Positions 35,999 to 45,308 of a stretch of 64,000 nt of DNA are shown piece after piece; within the stretch, counting starts at the first letter, position 1; each line of letters begins with the position of its first letter. Source of the stretch: Nitrospirales bacterium (GTDB taxonomy: Bacteria; Nitrospirota; Nitrospiria; Nitrospirales; UBA8639); NCBI GenBank assembly GCA_031315865.1, contig JALDRJ010000002.1:3570001-3634000 (forward strand). The letters run 5' to 3'. Made by a program: the position numbers and the translations under genes. Under the pieces are notes generated by a model, which was not told the origin of the DNA, ran no database searches, and saw nothing but the letters and a program-made list of their open reading frames with translations.

Positions 35999-36041
35999 AC
36001 TGAACAATTCCTTTTCATCCTCAATACGCACGGAATGACTC

Positions 36042-36470
36042 CTAATCCTCATTTCTCCGTACCGTAGTTCGATTCTTTTTGATTTGGCCCCGACGTTTCT
36101 TTTGGTCGAGCCTCTGTTCTTTGATGGCTTTTGACGCATGCGTGGGAACACGATGCGGTTTTGGCGCTAGGGCTTGTCGAAGTTGATGGGCGAAACGATC
36201 CATAAGCTCCGCGCGATTCATGGATTGCATACGATGTTTTTGACACGCAAGGCGCAACATCCCTTCGGCGTTGACCCGTGAACCCAAGACAGACAACACG
36301 CGAGACTTCTGAGCCGGGGATAAAAATGGACTACCAACAACATCAAAATGCAGAGTCACACGGCTATTCACCTTGTTCACGTTTTGCCCCCCTGGGCCCT
36401 GACTGCGAGATGCGGTAAAAACCAAAGCTCTCTCGGGAATCAAGAGTCCCGGCTTAATCATCATGTTCAT
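36042..36470 (-). CDS. arfB: Alternative ribosome-rescue factor ArfB (peptidyl-tRNA hydrolase YaeJ)
   Basis: A 142-residue protein of the class-I release-factor-like family. SRSQGPGGQNVNKVNS carries GGQ at residues 27-29, which hydrolyses peptidyl-tRNA on stalled ribosomes. The basic C-terminal tail (KKRRGQIKKNRTTVRR) inserts into the empty mRNA channel. No codon-recognition domain is present. Its ATG overlaps the stop of an upstream small frame, and there is no clear ribosome-binding site, which points to coupling. Confidence 0.92.
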   Translation of the reverse strand: MNMMIKPGLLIPERALVFTASRSQGPGGQNVNKVNSRVTLHFDVVGSPFLSPAQKSRVLSVLGSRVNAEGMLRLACQKHRMQSMNRAELMDRFAHQLRQALAPKPHRVPTHASKAIKEQRLDQKKRRGQIKKNRTTVRRNED

Positions 36471-36724
36471 GGTTTATCACGGTGCCTCGGCTCGACGGGA
36501 TAACTTCCCCCTACATAACGTCTCTTGAAGTCACCCATCTCATCGGCCATTGCAAAATCCACCAGGTGGAAGATAATCCTGAAGTGTGACTTCGGTGCCC
36601 TCCCCATACCTGTTCGGCAATCTGCAAGGGCGTGTTGAATAATGAGGGTATCAAGGGTCATATTCTGCCAGAAAGATGTTGTACCCCAACAGCTTCGAGG
36701 CGGTTCAAAAAAGTCTTGGCTCAT
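36467..36724 (-). CDS. Possible small protein upstream of arfB
   Basis: An 85-residue frame starting at the ATG at 36724 and ending in an ATGA overlap with arfB. It is Arg/Asp/His-rich with no family I recognise. There is no proper ribosome-binding site, but the ATG itself overlaps the stop of another 44-codon frame upstream. Two successive ATGA overlaps support real translation; composition does not decide. The longer TTG-started frame to 36805 is less likely. Confidence 0.4.
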   Translation of the reverse strand: MSQDFFEPPRSCWGTTSFWQNMTLDTLIIQHALADCRTGMGRAPKSHFRIIFHLVDFAMADEMGDFKRRYVGGSYPVEPRHRDKP

Positions 36725-37136
36725 CTTCCGTGTTTCAGTTCTGTTGAACACTTCATCATGCGAGGGAAGGGGCCATTGGCGAAAATCATGAGCAATGCGA
36801 GCCAAGCAGCAAGGCCGAGAACGCCGGCGGCGGCTTTTTTCAACAGTCCCGGCAAGAAAATTTGATAACAGCCAGTCTCATTCGTCGCCTATTGTAACCA
36901 GGCGACAAGAACGTAAAAAAGGCGTAGGAGCCTGACGGCTCAGGTCCTACGCCTTTTCGCTAGATGTTGAGGGGATTAACGATTGTAACCTATTACATGA
37001 ATGTTACCTATATTCAATGACTTCCGCGCGTCTGAATATCTCGTCTCACGGAGTTCATGGCTAAAAACCTACATGCATATACTTAAATCACTCTATTTCT
37101 GACCAAACTGCTTAGAACCATCAAAAAGGACAACAA
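36725..37136. other. Region between the sigma-factor gene and arfB
   Basis: This stretch holds a strong terminator (36917-36957). Below it, a minus-strand frame of 44 codons from a TTG at 36855 to a TGA at 36721 encodes a hydrophobic segment (AAAGVLGLAAWLALLMIFANG is 21 residues; core GVLGLAAWLALLMIF). It could be a tiny membrane peptide. A plus-strand frame across the same bases has no support. Confidence 0.35.
36917..36957 (-). terminator. Rho-independent terminator, usable in both directions
   Basis: A 13-base perfect stem (AAAAGGCGTAGGA / TCCTACGCCTTTT) encloses a second stem CCTGA/TCAGG with a CGGC loop; one base is bulged. A/T runs on each side fit use in both directions. It lies ~180 bases beyond the stop of the sigma-factor gene and separates it from the arfB group. 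Confidence 0.85.
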
Positions 37137-38390
37137 TTAGCGCAATTCAGCCAGTAAAGACTTCACTCTAGGCTCTTTGAGCTTTCTAAGCGCGACTCCT
37201 TCAATTTGCCGTATTCGCTCGCGTGTCACCGACAAACTTTGGCCGACCTGTTCCAAAGTCCATGGCTCATCTTGCCCAATCCCAAATCGCAAACGAACCA
37301 CTTGGCGCTCACGAGGAGTTAAGATCTGGAGAACTTGGTCAAGCTGCTGCGCAGTTTTCTTCTTATCTATTTCTATATCTGGTGAAACGACTTCCAGGTC
37401 TGGAATGAGATCTCCAATCTGGCCATCACCCTCTGCTGGAGTAGCGTCCAAAGATATAGGTTCTTGAAAGGCTTGAATCGTTTCTTTAATACGTTCCCGA
37501 CTCAATCCCATCTCGGCCGCGAGCTCTTCATAGGTTGGCTCACGATCGAGCTGTTGGGCTAATTTTTGTGCTGTGCGAGCAATCCGATTCGAAGCCTCTG
37601 TCGTATGGACCGGAACTCGAATCGTCCTGGATTGATCAGCTACCGCCCGAGTAATACCTTGGCGTACCCACCAAGTCGCGTACGTGCTGAACTTGAAGCC
37701 TCGCTGATAATCAAATCGTTCAGCAGCCTTCATGAGCCCAATATTTCCCTCTTGCACCAAATCCAGGAACCCAAGACCGCGATTGAGGTATCGTTTGGCA
37801 ATGTCGATGACCAAGCGAAGATTACGCTGCACCAGTTCATCTTTCGCTCGTTCGATCTTTTTTCGGGCTAGTTCCACCGAACCGAGAAGCTCTTCGAGCT
37901 GGAGGCTGACACTTTCCCCCTTTTTCCCATATTGATTTACGAGCGAACCACAAGTATTCAACGCATCGATGACTTCTTGGATGTTCGGAGCTGAAAGGCC
38001 ACTGAGTTCTTCAATTTCTCCAAGCCGCGTCGATAGAAATGAAAGTTCTTGATGTGAACTCCATGGCTGACAGAGGCGTCTCGCCGTACGTAGAACCTCT
38101 CGTATGGTGGACGACCCTTCATGGAGTTGTCGAGCCAGAAGAAGCTCTGCATCAGGGTCAAGAAGCGGCCTGGCTCGAAAGTCGCGAAAATAGACTGTCT
38201 CGAGTGAGACCGATCCTTCGCCATTGGGAACCGGCACTTTATCAAATACTCCGACTTCATGCTCAGAACTTCGTTTAGTCCATTTCTGAGGCATCCCACC
38301 GTCAATATCGTTGTCGTTTTCTTCATGATATTGTCTGGCGATTTTGCCTTTCCTCTCGAGATGTTCTCCTGTTTCATGCAAGACCATCAT
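37137..38390 (-). CDS. Alternative sigma-70 family factor (RpoS/RpoD-like, group 2)
   Basis: A 417-residue sigma factor. Region 1.2 begins around DPDAELLLARQL. Region 2 has LRLVIDIAKRYLNRGLGFLDLVQEGNIGL and [22 protein letters not shown] (promoter melting and -10 contact). Region 3 follows, then region 4.2 with [21 protein letters not shown] for the -35 box. There is no long region 1.1 or non-conserved insert, so it is a group 2 factor. A housekeeping RpoD is encoded 2.6 kb away. The ATG at 38390 follows AAGGAGG at 7 bases. Stress or stationary-phase use, as for RpoS, is likely but inferred. Confidence 0.9.
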   Translation of the reverse strand: MMVLHETGEHLERKGKIARQYHEENDNDIDGGMPQKWTKRSSEHEVGVFDKVPVPNGEGSVSLETVYFRDFRARPLLDPDAELLLARQLHEGSSTIREVLRTARRLCQPWSSHQELSFLSTRLGEIEELSGLSAPNIQEVIDALNTCGSLVNQYGKKGESVSLQLEELLGSVELARKKIERAKDELVQRNLRLVIDIAKRYLNRGLGFLDLVQEGNIGLMKAAERFDYQRGFKFSTYATWWVRQGITRAVADQSRTIRVPVHTTEASNRIARTAQKLAQQLDREPTYEELAAEMGLSRERIKETIQAFQEPISLDATPAEGDGQIGDLIPDLEVVSPDIEIDKKKTAQQLDQVLQILTPRERQVVRLRFGIGQDEPWTLEQVGQSLSVTRERIRQIEGVALRKLKEPRVKSLLAELR

Positions 38391-38462
38391 GACAAGCCTC
38401 CTTCTTTCTTTCCTTTTGCATTAGCCCTAGTCAATTTCCAATTCTTTTCTGCCGTTCCCTGC

Positions 38463-38666
38463 TCATAAGTCCTCTGTTGCTCTCATCCGGCATGCCCTCA
38501 TAATGCACCCACGCCGTGACTGCCTCGCGACGGGAACCAGTGCCCTTAATGAGAAAAAGTCTGGAACCATCCACCCAAGCAAACGATTTGTCGACCAATC
38601 AATAGTTGACAGCTGTCGGAAATCCTCTAAACATTCCCTTAAAAAACGAATGGCTTTGTGTTTCAT
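38463..38666 (-). CDS. Possible small basic protein upstream of the sigma factor
   Basis: A 67-residue frame starting MKHKAIRFLRECLEDFRQL, preceded by an unusually strong GGAGGAGG site. The rest is basic with three Cys and no domain I recognise. It ends 72 bases ahead of the sigma-factor start on the same strand, so it could share its mRNA, either as a small regulator or as a leader peptide. The ribosome-binding site is the main support. Confidence 0.45.
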   Translation of the reverse strand: MKHKAIRFLRECLEDFRQLSTIDWSTNRLLGWMVPDFFSLRALVPVARQSRRGCIMRACRMRATEDL

Positions 38667-38785
38667 ACAACCCTCCTCCATGCGTCACTGAGCACCCTTT
38701 CTCGTATATATACTCACGAGACATGAAGGGAGGATTAAGTTTAGATTAGAATTTTTTAATGTAACCGGTCGGGATGGGAATGTGG

Positions 38786-40198
38786 CTACAGGCCAGGTGA
38801 GTGGATTGGCAAGAGGACGGTGAAGCAAGAACCGGCATGAGTTGAGCTCTGGATCTCAATAGTTCCTCGATGAACCTCGACGATCCATTTACAAATGGCA
38901 AGCCCCAACCCCGTCCCCTTCGATGTGTGAGCACGGGCCGTGTCTGTGCGATAAAACCGATCGAAGATCCGCTGTTGTTCGACAGAAGAGATGCCAATCC
39001 CAAAGTCCCGGACTTCTAGCTTGGTTTGAGTGCCTACCGTAGTCAGTGAGATCTGCACCTTGCCATTCGTGTGGGAATACTTAATCGCATTATCGACCAA
39101 ATTCAACAAGAGTTCACGAAGTCTAAGTTCATCACCGAGTATGGTGACCGGGTCAACACGTTCTAAGACGGTCTCAATGTGTCGTTCTTGACCAAGAACC
39201 GTGGCTTGCCATTGAACTTCCCGGACTAACTCATCAAAATGAACCTCGGTCATCGTCATTTTGATCTCGCCCAGATCAGCCCGAGATAAAAATAACAATT
39301 CATCGACAATTCGGCTCATACGATCGATTTCTTCCAGATTGCTTTCAAGAGCTTGCCTGTAATCTTCAGCCGCTCTTGGACGACGCAGAGCCAATTCGGT
39401 TTCTCCCTTCGTGATCGTCAAGGGCGTACGAAGTTCATGGGAAGCATCGGCGCTGAACTGGCGGATTTGACGAAAAGAAATTTCAAGCCGCGCAATCATG
39501 TCATTGAAGACCGACGCCAGACGTCCGATTTCATCGGTCGAGCGTGGACTCGTAATCCGCTGCGTTAAATCACCATCCGCGATCCGTTCGGCCGCACGAG
39601 TGATCACATTCACGGGTTCCAACGCGCGACCGGCCAAGAACCAGCCACCCAGCAAAGAGACAATGATCGCGATCGGTGAGGCAATAAGAAGAGCCAAGAG
39701 CAGTCGTTGCAACATTTTCTCGGTCGGGTACAGGGACGTTCCAACTCGGAGAATGCTGACAAGCCGATCCGTATGGCGAATAGGCACTGAGAACAATCGG
39801 AACGGAACTCCATGATCAAATCTGACAGATTCAAACGTCGAATGGCCTTTAAGCGAAGCTTGAAAGGCCGTCTGGCTGAGCGGAATCTCCCGGCTCTTAA
39901 TATTCGCGGATTGGATGGTCACCTGGCCCGCCGGGCCAAAAATCTGAAAAAATTTATCGAGCAAAGCCAGTTCTGGAAAATTTTGTGACAAATCTTCGAA
40001 AATCAAGAATGGTCCAAACCGGTGCTCTCCTAATGTTCGAATGGCGGCCGAAGCCGCCTCTTCAAGTGAAGCATCAACCTGATCTCGCAATGCGCGAGAC
40101 ATGACAAAATACATGGTTCCGGCAAACACGATCAGAATCAACGCTAACGCTGTCCCATACCACAACGTCAGTCGGACTCGGATCGAGGCCTGACTCAT
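38786..40198 (-). CDS. Sensor histidine kinase (OmpR-type partner)
   Basis: A 470-residue membrane kinase. TM helices at ~15-33 and ~166-190 flank a ~130-residue periplasmic sensor. A HAMP linker follows (RALEPVNVITRAAERIADGD). The HisKA box SADASHELRTPLTI places the phosphorylated His at 254; the ATPase domain has NLVDNAIKYS (N box), FGIGIS (G1) and GTGLGLAI (G2). The ATG overlaps the stop of the response-regulator gene by 4 bases. Layout resembles the heavy-metal/CusS-type sensors, but the periplasmic domain gives no ligand clue. Confidence 0.93.
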   Translation of the reverse strand: MSQASIRVRLTLWYGTALALILIVFAGTMYFVMSRALRDQVDASLEEAASAAIRTLGEHRFGPFLIFEDLSQNFPELALLDKFFQIFGPAGQVTIQSANIKSREIPLSQTAFQASLKGHSTFESVRFDHGVPFRLFSVPIRHTDRLVSILRVGTSLYPTEKMLQRLLLALLIASPIAIIVSLLGGWFLAGRALEPVNVITRAAERIADGDLTQRITSPRSTDEIGRLASVFNDMIARLEISFRQIRQFSADASHELRTPLTITKGETELALRRPRAAEDYRQALESNLEEIDRMSRIVDELLFLSRADLGEIKMTMTEVHFDELVREVQWQATVLGQERHIETVLERVDPVTILGDELRLRELLLNLVDNAIKYSHTNGKVQISLTTVGTQTKLEVRDFGIGISSVEQQRIFDRFYRTDTARAHTSKGTGLGLAICKWIVEVHRGTIEIQSSTHAGSCFTVLLPIHSPGL

Positions 40199-40869
40199 GT
40201 CTCCGACCTCATGACATATCCAGAGCCGCGTACGGTCTGAATGAGGCTCTGTTTACGCCCTCGATCAATTTTATTTCTCAGGTAACTGATATAAACATCG
40301 ATCACATTCGTAAAGGTATCGAAGTCTAAATCCCAGACATGTTCCGTGATCATCGGCCTGGTAAGCACTCGTCCGGCATTTCGCATTAAATATTCTAAGA
40401 GGGCATACTCCTTGGTGGTTAAATCTATACGCTGGTCGCCCCGCGTGACTTCTCTTGTGACAGGATTTAAGACTAAATCATCAACCTGCAAAATCCCCGT
40501 AGGAGCTCCCCCAGCACGGCGAAGAAGCGCTCGAGTACGGGCTAATAACTCCTCGATAGCAAAGGGCTTGGTCAAATAGTCATCCGCCCCCGCATCCAGG
40601 CCCTTCACACGCTGATCTACTTCCGAACGAGCCGTCAGGATAACCACGGGAGTCTTGACCCCCCCCCGACGGATTTGTTTCAGCAGCTCAAGCCCAGGGA
40701 TTCCCGGCAACATCAGGTCTAGAATAATTAAGTCGTAGTCGACCGACTGCGCCCAATCTAGACCCTGCTGGCCATCCGCGCAAACGTCCACGGCATAGCT
40801 TTCTTCTTCTAAGGCTCGTCGTATAAACGAGGCGACTTTGGGCTCGTCTTCAACAACCAAAATACGCAT
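40195..40869 (-). CDS. OmpR-family response regulator
   Basis: A 224-residue regulator. The receiver domain has the acidic pair VVEDEP, phosphorylated Asp51 in ILDLMLPG, Thr in VILTARS and Lys in YLTKPF. The C-terminal winged helix (from ~125) contains LTTKEYALLEYLM and VRGSGYVMR, the OmpR/PhoB type. It is the first gene of the pair with the histidine kinase. Targets are unknown; auto-regulation is usual in this class. Confidence 0.95.
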   Translation of the reverse strand: MRILVVEDEPKVASFIRRALEEESYAVDVCADGQQGLDWAQSVDYDLIILDLMLPGIPGLELLKQIRRGGVKTPVVILTARSEVDQRVKGLDAGADDYLTKPFAIEELLARTRALLRRAGGAPTGILQVDDLVLNPVTREVTRGDQRIDLTTKEYALLEYLMRNAGRVLTRPMITEHVWDLDFDTFTNVIDVYISYLRNKIDRGRKQSLIQTVRGSGYVMRSET

Positions 40870-40962
40870 AGTTCATCCATAATACCATTTAAGAAAGCAC
40901 GCTAGAAGAGGTGCAACGCTAGAACGCCATATACTTATATCTATCAAAACATGGCTCAACAA

Positions 40963-40992
40963 AAAGGCCCCGTCATTCATGACGGGGCCTTT
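40963..40992 (-). terminator. Rho-independent terminator of rpoD
   Basis: A perfect stem of 14 bases (AAAGGCCCCGTCAT / ATGACGGGGCCTTT) with a 2-base centre, 30 bases past the rpoD stop. On the minus strand it runs into a TTTTTG tail. It separates rpoD from the two-component genes. Confidence 0.88.
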
Positions 40993-41021
40993 GACGGTAA
41001 GAACAATGTAATGGAAGAACG

Positions 41022-42836
41022 TTAGATATGCTCGACAAGACTCCTCAGCTTATGACTGCAACTTGGGTGACGCAATTTTTTGAGCGCTTTGGCCTCAATC
41101 TGACGGATCCGCTCTCGTGTCACGTCAAAATCCTGTCCGATTTCCTCTAACGTATGATCGGTACTATCCCCGATCCCAAACCGTTTTCTGATCACGGTTT
41201 CTTCCCGAGGTGTCAGCACACCAAGAGCATTCGCGATTTGACGTTGAAGATCATACCGATTGGCCGCATCCATCGGAGAGACGGCATTTTTATCCTCGAT
41301 AAGATCGCCAAGTTGACTATCTTCCTTTTCTCCGATTGGTGTTTCTAATGAGATAGTCCCCTTGGAAATATCCAACATCATTCGAACTTTTTCAGCCGTG
41401 AGCCCCATACGGTTGGCGATTTCCTCAGGGGTTGGCTCCCGACCAAGTTGCTGCACTAATTGTCGTGCCGTTCTCGCGAGTTTCGTGTTGGCTTCGATCA
41501 TATGAACTGGAATCCGAATGGTTCGTGCCTGATCTGCGATCGCGCGGGTTACGCCTTGTCGGATCCACCAGGTTGCATAGGTGCTGAATTTATAGCCGCG
41601 TTGATACTCGAACTTATCCACGGCCCGCATGAGTCCAATATTTCCTTCCTGAATAAGATCGATAAACTGAAGGCCTCTATTGGTATATTTCCGTGCAATG
41701 CTCACCACCAAGCGCAGATTGGCTTCAATGAGCTGTGCTTTGCCGCGTTTCACTTTAGATTCGGCTCTCCCAAGATTATTCAAGGCATCTTGAAACTCGT
41801 TGAGTGGAATCAATACGATTTCCTCTTGTACTTCTTTTAACCGATGCTTGGCTTCAGCGATCGCATCTTTAAGCTTCGCGACTTCCTGGGTACTCAACTC
41901 GACTTTCCGCCGCCCAATAGTCGTCTTTGACGAAGCACGAGAACGTGATGAAAGAACTTGCATGCTATCTTGGTTCGCGTACCCCAACCGGGCCGTACTC
42001 CGACGTATGACGGCTTCACATTCAAAAATCTCTTTCCCGATATCCTTGATACGTTTTAACATCTGATCCCGAACACGCTGATGCAAGTTCAAGGCTTCGA
42101 TCTGATCGACAAACTGATCACAAACATCAGAGATTCGTTTTTCCAACTGCCCCTTCTTCGTCTTGGAAGATGCAGCTTTTCGCTGATTCCCATACAAAGT
42201 CATCAAGGATCGCCCATGTTTTCGGATTGCACCGAGGATCTCCAATGTTCGCTGGTGCAACTCTTCATCCTCTTGCTCGCTAGCCTGAGGCTCTTCCTCA
42301 ATTTCCTCCTCATCGAGTGTGTCTTGGAGTAAAACCAAGTCACGCACGCGAATCTCCTGATTCTTGAGTTGTTCGTAAAGCATCTCAAACTGTTGAATGG
42401 TCACAGGCATCCCGAACATGGCGCATGCCAGTTCGCGCTTTCCCTCTTCGATGCGTTTAGCAAGATCAATTTCTCCGTCGCGAGTCAACAGCGGCACCCG
42501 TCCCATCTCCTTCAAGTAGAGTCGAACAGGATCATCGATTCGAGTGGGTTCACCAGGCGTTAAGTCTATGTCACTATTACTATTGTCTGAATCATCGTTG
42601 GAGTGATCTGAGTCTTCGATGTCTGCTCCGGATGCCGCATGTTGAATGACATCTTTAGGTAAATCCAAGACCTCAATGTTCATTTCGTTTAAGGCCAAGA
42701 GGACAACATGGAGCTGATCTGACGTCACGATTTCTACTGGGAGAACTTGAGAAAGATCCTTATGCGTTAGGTGCCCTTTTTCTCTCGCGAGGGTGATTAG
42801 CCGCTGAACATCACCAACAATTTTTTCTTTTGACAT
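41022..42836 (-). CDS. rpoD: Housekeeping sigma factor RpoD
   Basis: A 604-residue primary sigma-70. Region 1.1 is the N-terminal ~80 residues ([24 protein letters not shown]). An acidic stretch leads to region 1.2 ([22 protein letters not shown]). A large non-conserved insert with many Glu follows, then region 2 ([49 protein letters not shown]), region 3 and region 4 ([44 protein letters not shown]). The ATG at 42836 is favoured over one 7 codons upstream since AAGGGG precedes it. A strong terminator follows. Confidence 0.96.
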   Translation of the reverse strand: MSKEKIVGDVQRLITLAREKGHLTHKDLSQVLPVEIVTSDQLHVVLLALNEMNIEVLDLPKDVIQHAASGADIEDSDHSNDDSDNSNSDIDLTPGEPTRIDDPVRLYLKEMGRVPLLTRDGEIDLAKRIEEGKRELACAMFGMPVTIQQFEMLYEQLKNQEIRVRDLVLLQDTLDEEEIEEEPQASEQEDEELHQRTLEILGAIRKHGRSLMTLYGNQRKAASSKTKKGQLEKRISDVCDQFVDQIEALNLHQRVRDQMLKRIKDIGKEIFECEAVIRRSTARLGYANQDSMQVLSSRSRASSKTTIGRRKVELSTQEVAKLKDAIAEAKHRLKEVQEEIVLIPLNEFQDALNNLGRAESKVKRGKAQLIEANLRLVVSIARKYTNRGLQFIDLIQEGNIGLMRAVDKFEYQRGYKFSTYATWWIRQGVTRAIADQARTIRIPVHMIEANTKLARTARQLVQQLGREPTPEEIANRMGLTAEKVRMMLDISKGTISLETPIGEKEDSQLGDLIEDKNAVSPMDAANRYDLQRQIANALGVLTPREETVIRKRFGIGDSTDHTLEEIGQDFDVTRERIRQIEAKALKKLRHPSCSHKLRSLVEHI

Positions 42837-43488
42837 GCAACACCCCTTCACAAACAATGATTAGAATGCTTTCTCACCATCTTCTTCACTCGAACACGCC
42901 GCCTAATGTTTTCTTAAAATCGAGTAATGGAACTTAAGATTTCAAAAACAATTTTATCTTCATTTTATTTTCGCAAAAAGCGAGTTATCAAAAAAACAAA
43001 CGTGGAAATTCTTATTAAACTATACTTATTACCTGTTACCTATTGAAGAAATTTTGGCGTGACGTGTCTGGTCATACAAATCGAAATAAGTTTTATCAAA
43101 AAACTACTGACGATAATTTTCTTAAGCCTATGATTTATAGGAAAAAAGTCACAGTAACTCAATTCACAATCCACGCGGGTTCCGTCTAGGCAAAACTTAT
43201 AGCTACTATACGGTGTTTCATTGAGAAAGTAAAGGAAACTAACACCTAAGAACATATGCGCATTTACGACATTACGAATCATTAAACAATAATCTCATAT
43301 AACCAATTGTAATAAAAGGATATTCATGTATTTCTGTGGGCACAAAATAGCCAAGGCCCTATCATGTTTCTCACGAGTCTTTGCTTGTTTTTTGCTGAAG
43401 CTGATGAGACTCAGAAAGCGAGAGGAAAATTTCAGGTTCCTCAACTGAAAGGGAGGAATAGCGGCGAGAAAAACAGAAATGATGTGAG
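42837..43488. other. AT-rich intergenic region upstream of rpoD
   Basis: About 650 bases, clearly richer in A and T than their surroundings. They lie upstream of rpoD and downstream of the repeat-protein gene, both on the minus strand. An 80-codon minus-strand frame (43040-43282) has no ribosome-binding site or motif and is not called. Multiple promoters for rpoD are likely here, but no single site stands out. Confidence 0.45.
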
Positions 43489-44862
43489 CTAATGCTGGAA
43501 AAGACTCACCTGATTAAATTGCGTCCCCTCACCGATGAATACACCACCATTCGCTTGAATGCCATCCATACTGAGGGTTTGCGAAAATGTTGCCCCGACA
43601 ATAGCAAGTCGGCCTTGAACCTGAGCCTGATCGAGATTGACTGAACCAAAGCGGTCATTTTCATACAGATTCAAACTTCCTCCAACATGAATGGCTTTCA
43701 TGTTGACGGTCCCGCAAATTTCCACGTCGATAAATAGTACGGGACCTCCGACATGAGCATCGACTAAGTCTACTGCGCCCAATCGGACGTGAGCGCCCAA
43801 AATGAGACTGCCAACAACTTGGACGGCTGTCATCGTGACCTTCTCTGTACCCTGCACGTCAACGAGCGTTAACGATTGCCCCACGGTGGCTCCAGACAGA
43901 TTCATTGAGTGACAAGACAGCCCTCCTCCAATAAATAACGAACCATCGATCTCCGCTCCTGCTAAATTTATTCCCCCTGCGATACGCTCACCTTGAATCG
44001 TCACAGAACCTCCACAATGTGCGTTCCGAAGATCCAGCAGCTCACATCGTAGGCCCGATCGAAGAAACAGTCCCCCCTGCACTTCAAGGCTATGCAAATG
44101 CACCGCATGAACGATTACCGTTTTTTTAAGAGAAAGATTGCCATGAATAGTCGCCCGGCTCAATGACAACGAGGACAGAACCTCCGATTGTTCGACAAAC
44201 ACATTTCCTCCAATTTGAGCCTGCTCAAGATCTACCATTCCGTAAATTGTGATCCCGGATAGTGTCAGACCACGGTCCAGACGACTTCCCCGAAGTGAGA
44301 TAGACGCGAAACATCCGGCCGAACCAGCCCAGAGCAATCCACGCACGTGCAAATGCATCATGTCCAACGGCATGGACATCGTGCATCGATCAAACACGAG
44401 GTCTCCATCGATTGTCCCGTTGCCCAATGATAATTTTTCAACGAATGAAGACCCCTCAAACGAAAGAGTACCCTTGATTTTTACATACTCAAAATGAACG
44501 GGTTGCTCAAAATAGCAAGCGTGAAGCCAAAGCTCATGGGCAATCAGACAGTGTGCCCCGTTTATTTCATCCTGCCACCATGCCCCTTTGATTCGAACGC
44601 CTTGCCTAGGAATCGCGCATGAGTAGTGTTTATCGAGAAGAATGCAACAAAGAAAAGAGGCGCGCAGAATTCTAGATTGTGGCCAGCACGCGGGCTGTGT
44701 GGGGTCCAACACGTGAGTGAGCCCATCATATTCATTTAAATCTGCTATATGCCCTTGACATATCCTCTCCCATACCCATCGTTCTTGGGCGGTCCAAGAC
44801 ATTCGCGCAGGAACAGGCAAACAACAAGATGAGTCTGAGAGGCTATGCCCCGTCATATACAA
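43489..44862 (-). CDS. Beta-solenoid protein with 15 tandem 22-residue repeats
   Basis: A 457-residue protein. From Ile129 to the end it consists of 15 consecutive repeats, each exactly 22 residues with no insertion or gap except that the last lacks one residue at the stop. Each reads roughly x-x-G-x-L-x-L, six or so variable residues, then x-V-x-L-x-x-A-x. One repeat per coil of a parallel beta-helix is the natural reading, related to but longer than the 20-residue coil of pentapeptide-repeat proteins. The N-terminal ~128 residues are rich in Trp and Cys and not recognised. There is no clear signal peptide. A structural or assembly role is possible; function unknown. Confidence 0.75.
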   Translation of the reverse strand: MYMTGHSLSDSSCCLPVPARMSWTAQERWVWERICQGHIADLNEYDGLTHVLDPTQPACWPQSRILRASFLCCILLDKHYSCAIPRQGVRIKGAWWQDEINGAHCLIAHELWLHACYFEQPVHFEYVKIKGTLSFEGSSFVEKLSLGNGTIDGDLVFDRCTMSMPLDMMHLHVRGLLWAGSAGCFASISLRGSRLDRGLTLSGITIYGMVDLEQAQIGGNVFVEQSEVLSSLSLSRATIHGNLSLKKTVIVHAVHLHSLEVQGGLFLRSGLRCELLDLRNAHCGGSVTIQGERIAGGINLAGAEIDGSLFIGGGLSCHSMNLSGATVGQSLTLVDVQGTEKVTMTAVQVVGSLILGAHVRLGAVDLVDAHVGGPVLFIDVEICGTVNMKAIHVGGSLNLYENDRFGSVNLDQAQVQGRLAIVGATFSQTLSMDGIQANGGVFIGEGTQFNQVSLFQH

Positions 44863-45308
44863 TTCACGCTTCTGTCACCAAGAGTCTCAGAGTTTCCTAT
44901 TTACACCGCCCGCTACACTTTCCGCGTAAGAGCCAAAACCTAAAAAACAGGGCCAAGGATGAACGAAGTGTTTCTCAATCATCCATATGTCGGTCAAACG
45001 AGATGAAGAATGAACCCCATGAAACACCCTACAACCAAGAGCAAGATCAAAAGAGAAGCCAATTGGAACGCCGCAGTCGTCAGAGAGAGATGGGAATGGA
45101 GGGGCACTATCGGTGAGGAAAATGTCAGACCTTTGACGCCGGGAAAATTCAAACAAAATACCGGGCAATTTCTTCCAACACGAATCAACCGGCCACCGCT
45201 AAATTATTTTCCCAATAACCTCAAGCATCGAGAACGAAGTCCCGAAAAGATATAGAGGTACGCAGCAACAAACGATATTGTCCAACAATACAAGAAGGAA
45301 ATCTCACC
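44863..45308. other. Divergent intergenic region
   Basis: About 445 bases between the repeat-protein gene (minus) and the REC-GGDEF-EAL gene (plus). Several open frames of 60-95 codons overlap each other on both strands with no motifs; none is accepted. One minus-strand frame has a hydrophobic end but only a TTG start without support. Confidence 0.4.

Noticed and set aside
43040-43282. 80-codon frame upstream of rpoD
   Set aside because: Lies in AT-rich sequence, no ribosome-binding site, no motif.
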